From: a bacterium
Lineage (GTDB): Bacteria; Myxococcota_A; Bradymonadia; Bradymonadales; Bradymonadaceae
Reading direction: 5' to 3'
Assembly (NCBI GenBank): GCA_030427705.1
Contig: JAUIBR010000001.1
Coordinates: 124,001-188,000, forward strand
DNA length: 64,000 nt
Under the pieces are notes generated by a model, which saw only the letters and a list, made by a program, of their open reading frames with translations, had not been told where the DNA came from and made no database searches. Position numbers and translations under genes: made by a program. Below, one piece after another: positions 61,963-64,000 of this stretch (positions are counted from its first letter, which is position 1; each line of letters starts with the position of its first letter).

Positions 61963-63351
61963 ATGAAGATCTTGCTCGTAAATCCGGCCCCCGGTGAACT
62001 CGCCATGGGGCTACGTGACATCGCCCGTGTAGAGCCACTTGGGCTGGAGATTATTGGGGCGTCTGTGAGTGACGACCACGAGGTTCTCCTAATTGACATG
62101 CAGTTCGATGAGAACTTGCACCAGGTGTTGAGAGACTTTCGACCCGACATCGTTGGGGTAACCGGTGGGATCGTGCAGACATACACGGCACGTCGTATCG
62201 TAGAATGTGCGAAAGCATTTGATCCATCAATTCATACAGTGATCGGCGGACACCACGCATCGCTCTGGCCAATTGACTTTTGCGTACCCGCGGTCGACGT
62301 CATAGTTATCGGTGAAGGCACTGGTCCATTTCGGGAGCTCGTCGCAGCGTTCGAAAACGGTCAGTCAATCGACCATGTTTGTGGTCTCGCTATCGTCGAA
62401 CAAGGTGAGCTCCGATACACCCCGCCAAGACCACAACCAAGGTCATTAGAACATCAACCACTGCCCGACAGGTCACTCACAGCGAAATATCGAGACCGGT
62501 ATTTCTACATGCATGAATCGCCAGTGGGACTCGTTCAGACGTCAATGGGCTGCACCTTTCCATGCACCTTCTGTTCATGTCGAGTGTTTACCGAGCGACG
62601 CTTTGTGCCTGCATCGCTGGAACGAATTGTCGACGACCTCGAACGACTGGACGAAGAATTCGTCATCTTCTGCGACGACCACTCATTTCTGGTTCCCGAA
62701 CGCATGTCGCAGCTAGCCGACCTCATCGAGGAGCGCGGCATAAAGAAACGCTATTTTGCCTACAGTCGAGTCGACGTTGTCACCGCACATCCCGAACTCT
62801 TTCAGCGCTGGGCTGATCTTGGTCTTGAGGTTGTGATGGCAGGTTTAGAGGCAGTCGAGGATGCTCATCTGGGAACCTTCAACAAACGTACCGAGCTTAG
62901 CACGAATGAGGAGGCGCTCGAGTTGCTCGCGAAATGCGGCGTTGGAGTAAGTGCGGGCTTCGTGATCATGCCTGATTTTGGTGTTGAGGACTTCGAACGA
63001 ATCGATGCATACATCGAGGCGCACCCCAATATTGTCATGACGGAACTCACCCCATTCACGCCGTTGCCTGGCACGCCGCTCTATGCAGAGGTTCGTGATG
63101 ATTTGCTCACCGAAAATCGCGAACTCTTCGATCTCTTCCATTTCGTGGTGCCGACAAGACTCCCACAGGAAGAGATGTACAGACTGCTGAAACACTACTA
63201 CTCACGGATTGCTTGGCGAACGATTCGACGCATGCGCCTCCTGCGGCCAAAAATCATTTTCCAGCGGCACATACCAACACTACTTGGTGGACTAGCGCGT
63301 GGTATGCACCGCCTCGACGGTGCACACACTTCTGTTCGGCGACCCAATTGA
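61963..63351 (+). CDS. B12-binding-domain radical SAM protein
   Basis: A 462-residue BchE/HpnJ-like protein. B12-binding segment MKILLVNPAPGEL, IVGVTGGIVQTYTARRI, IGGHHASLWP; radical SAM motif Cys 197-201-204 in CTFPCTFCSC; VVMAGLEAVEDAHL and PFTPLPGTPLY follow. ATG at 61963 has GGTGA upstream; GTG at 61951 is the alternative. The gap before it contains an AGCTG-AGTAAA-CAGCT hairpin (61916-61931). Cotranscribed with both neighbours by position. Confidence 0.87.
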   Translation: MKILLVNPAPGELAMGLRDIARVEPLGLEIIGASVSDDHEVLLIDMQFDENLHQVLRDFRPDIVGVTGGIVQTYTARRIVECAKAFDPSIHTVIGGHHASLWPIDFCVPAVDVIVIGEGTGPFRELVAAFENGQSIDHVCGLAIVEQGELRYTPPRPQPRSLEHQPLPDRSLTAKYRDRYFYMHESPVGLVQTSMGCTFPCTFCSCRVFTERRFVPASLERIVDDLERLDEEFVIFCDDHSFLVPERMSQLADLIEERGIKKRYFAYSRVDVVTAHPELFQRWADLGLEVVMAGLEAVEDAHLGTFNKRTELSTNEEALELLAKCGVGVSAGFVIMPDFGVEDFERIDAYIEAHPNIVMTELTPFTPLPGTPLYAEVRDDLLTENRELFDLFHFVVPTRLPQEEMYRLLKHYYSRIAWRTIRRMRLLRPKIIFQRHIPTLLGGLARGMHRLDGAHTSVRRPN

Positions 63352-63361
63352 GAGGACTGTG

Positions 63362-64000
63362 ATGAAGCTTACCTACCACGGCTGGTCGGGCATTTCGCTG
63401 AACCGAGACGACGTCCAGATCGGATTTGATCTGATGAACTATCCATCCAAAGGCAAGGATGTGGTTCTCTGCGTTTCACACGGGCATCCAGATCATGTTG
63501 GGGCCATTCACGCGATGTCGATGCGACAAGACCCCCAATTCGAAGCTCGCACCCATGTGTTGTCATCACGGGAAATCCTCCGGGCTGTTGCAAATGAGAA
63601 AAACGGGCCTCGACATCTGCACGAGATGCAACCCGGAGATGTAATCAAACTTGCTGGAGCCGAATTCACATGTTTCAGCTGGCAACACATGTCACTACTC
63701 CCCCCCGGTTTGCGGCCGAAGTTCGCCTACGTTCGTAGCTTGCTTTCCCACCCATTCGGCTTAGCTCGGGTTGGATTAGAGGGGTTAGGCCATCCGTTGA
63801 GGGCCCCAACGCTTGGCTTTGGTGTACGCTTTAGCGGCGGTTGTACCGTAGTCAACTATGGGGAAGGCCTACACCGCCGCACGAACATCCGTGAAGTGCG
63901 GGAGATCGCTCAACACTTCTCTCCGCAGGTCGTGCTATTTGCTGTCGAGCCAGAAGACACGGAGATAATCCCTAGATTCTTACGGGTACTTGGCCCTGAA
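63362..64000 (+). CDS. Metallo-beta-lactamase-fold hydrolase (C-terminus outside window)
   Basis: The frame is open from ATG 63362 to the edge (213 residues). SHGHPDH (His 40, His 42, Asp 44, His 45) is the MBL metal motif HxHxDH; MKLTYHGWSGISLN and the layout resemble the UlaG-like lactonase group. GAGAGG overlaps the stop of the radical SAM gene, ten bases upstream. It uses TTA, AGA and ATA codons (three TTA within eight codons near 63770), rare in the rest of the window. Function unknown; likely part of the same pathway as the radical SAM pair. Confidence 0.83.
   Translation, partial: MKLTYHGWSGISLNRDDVQIGFDLMNYPSKGKDVVLCVSHGHPDHVGAIHAMSMRQDPQFEARTHVLSSREILRAVANEKNGPRHLHEMQPGDVIKLAGAEFTCFSWQHMSLLPPGLRPKFAYVRSLLSHPFGLARVGLEGLGHPLRAPTLGFGVRFSGGCTVVNYGEGLHRRTNIREVREIAQHFSPQVVLFAVEPEDTEIIPRFLRVLGPE

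Overview
The window (about 58% GC by eye, 45 protein genes, no RNA genes recognised) looks like the chromosome of a myxobacterium-like deltaproteobacterium. The best fit I can infer is Myxococcota / Bradymonadales. The evidence is two proteins with MYXO-CTERM-type tails (a transmembrane helix followed by Arg-Arg-Arg-Arg), an adjacent MXAN_2561/MXAN_2562-type gene pair, about nine predicted lipoproteins, many of them Cys-rich, Asn-rich NNVNNANN linkers, and two multidomain Ser/Thr kinases. The species itself cannot be named from the sequence.

Layout. 1-6635: minus-strand operon running cca, a giant secreted Cys-rich protein, and an RlmI-like rRNA methyltransferase cut by the window edge. 7137-14612: a lipoprotein between two repeat arrays, then a pair of CPA-type antiporters, one of them fused to a ~1,000-residue C-terminal part with a P-loop ATPase and winged helix. 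14690-18963: operon asd, MXAN_2561-like, MXAN_2562-like, truA, DUF455. 19269-25871: plus-strand Kazal-domain lipoprotein, membrane protein, helicase-C-terminal-like pair and another lipoprotein. 25977-31741: recN, crtW-like ketolase, a Ycf46-like AAA protein framed by composite inverted arrays, and hisC. 32177-35494: kinase with degenerate NTPase and TPR-like region. 35491-41343: six-gene minus operon from orn to a glycosyltransferase. 41505-44031: periplasmic-binding lipoprotein and an exported protein. 44248-52577: long minus-strand run containing a response regulator, M20 peptidase, lipoproteins, a GNAT fusion, a prepilin peptidase and thiS-thiG-thiE, the thi genes being split by an array-bounded lipoprotein gene. 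52708-58519: kinase-PilZ protein and dnaE. 58535-64000: thiO, an Rrf2 regulator with three clustered cysteines, two B12-binding radical SAM enzymes and a metallo-beta-lactamase-fold protein (cut by the edge), with a looser codon style than the rest.

The most striking structure is not a gene. Ten intergenic arrays (6697-7139, 8454-8712, 24401-24523, 25872-25966, 28499-28805, 30351-30574, 44032-44252, 45700-46105, 47494-47717, 54640-54840) follow one rule. A short word that is constant within a locus alternates with tiny hairpins whose stems differ from unit to unit but still pair, closed by a three-base loop that is usually TTC, TGC or TTT. Arrays start at or within a few bases of stop codons, their arms mostly point away from the stop codon, and arms from two convergent genes meet at a shared core. 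Several single genes (7137-8318, 24666-25871, 28806-30293, 46103-47437) lie between arrays of the same word family, which suggests that array-bounded genes behave as cassettes. I know of no described family with this grammar.
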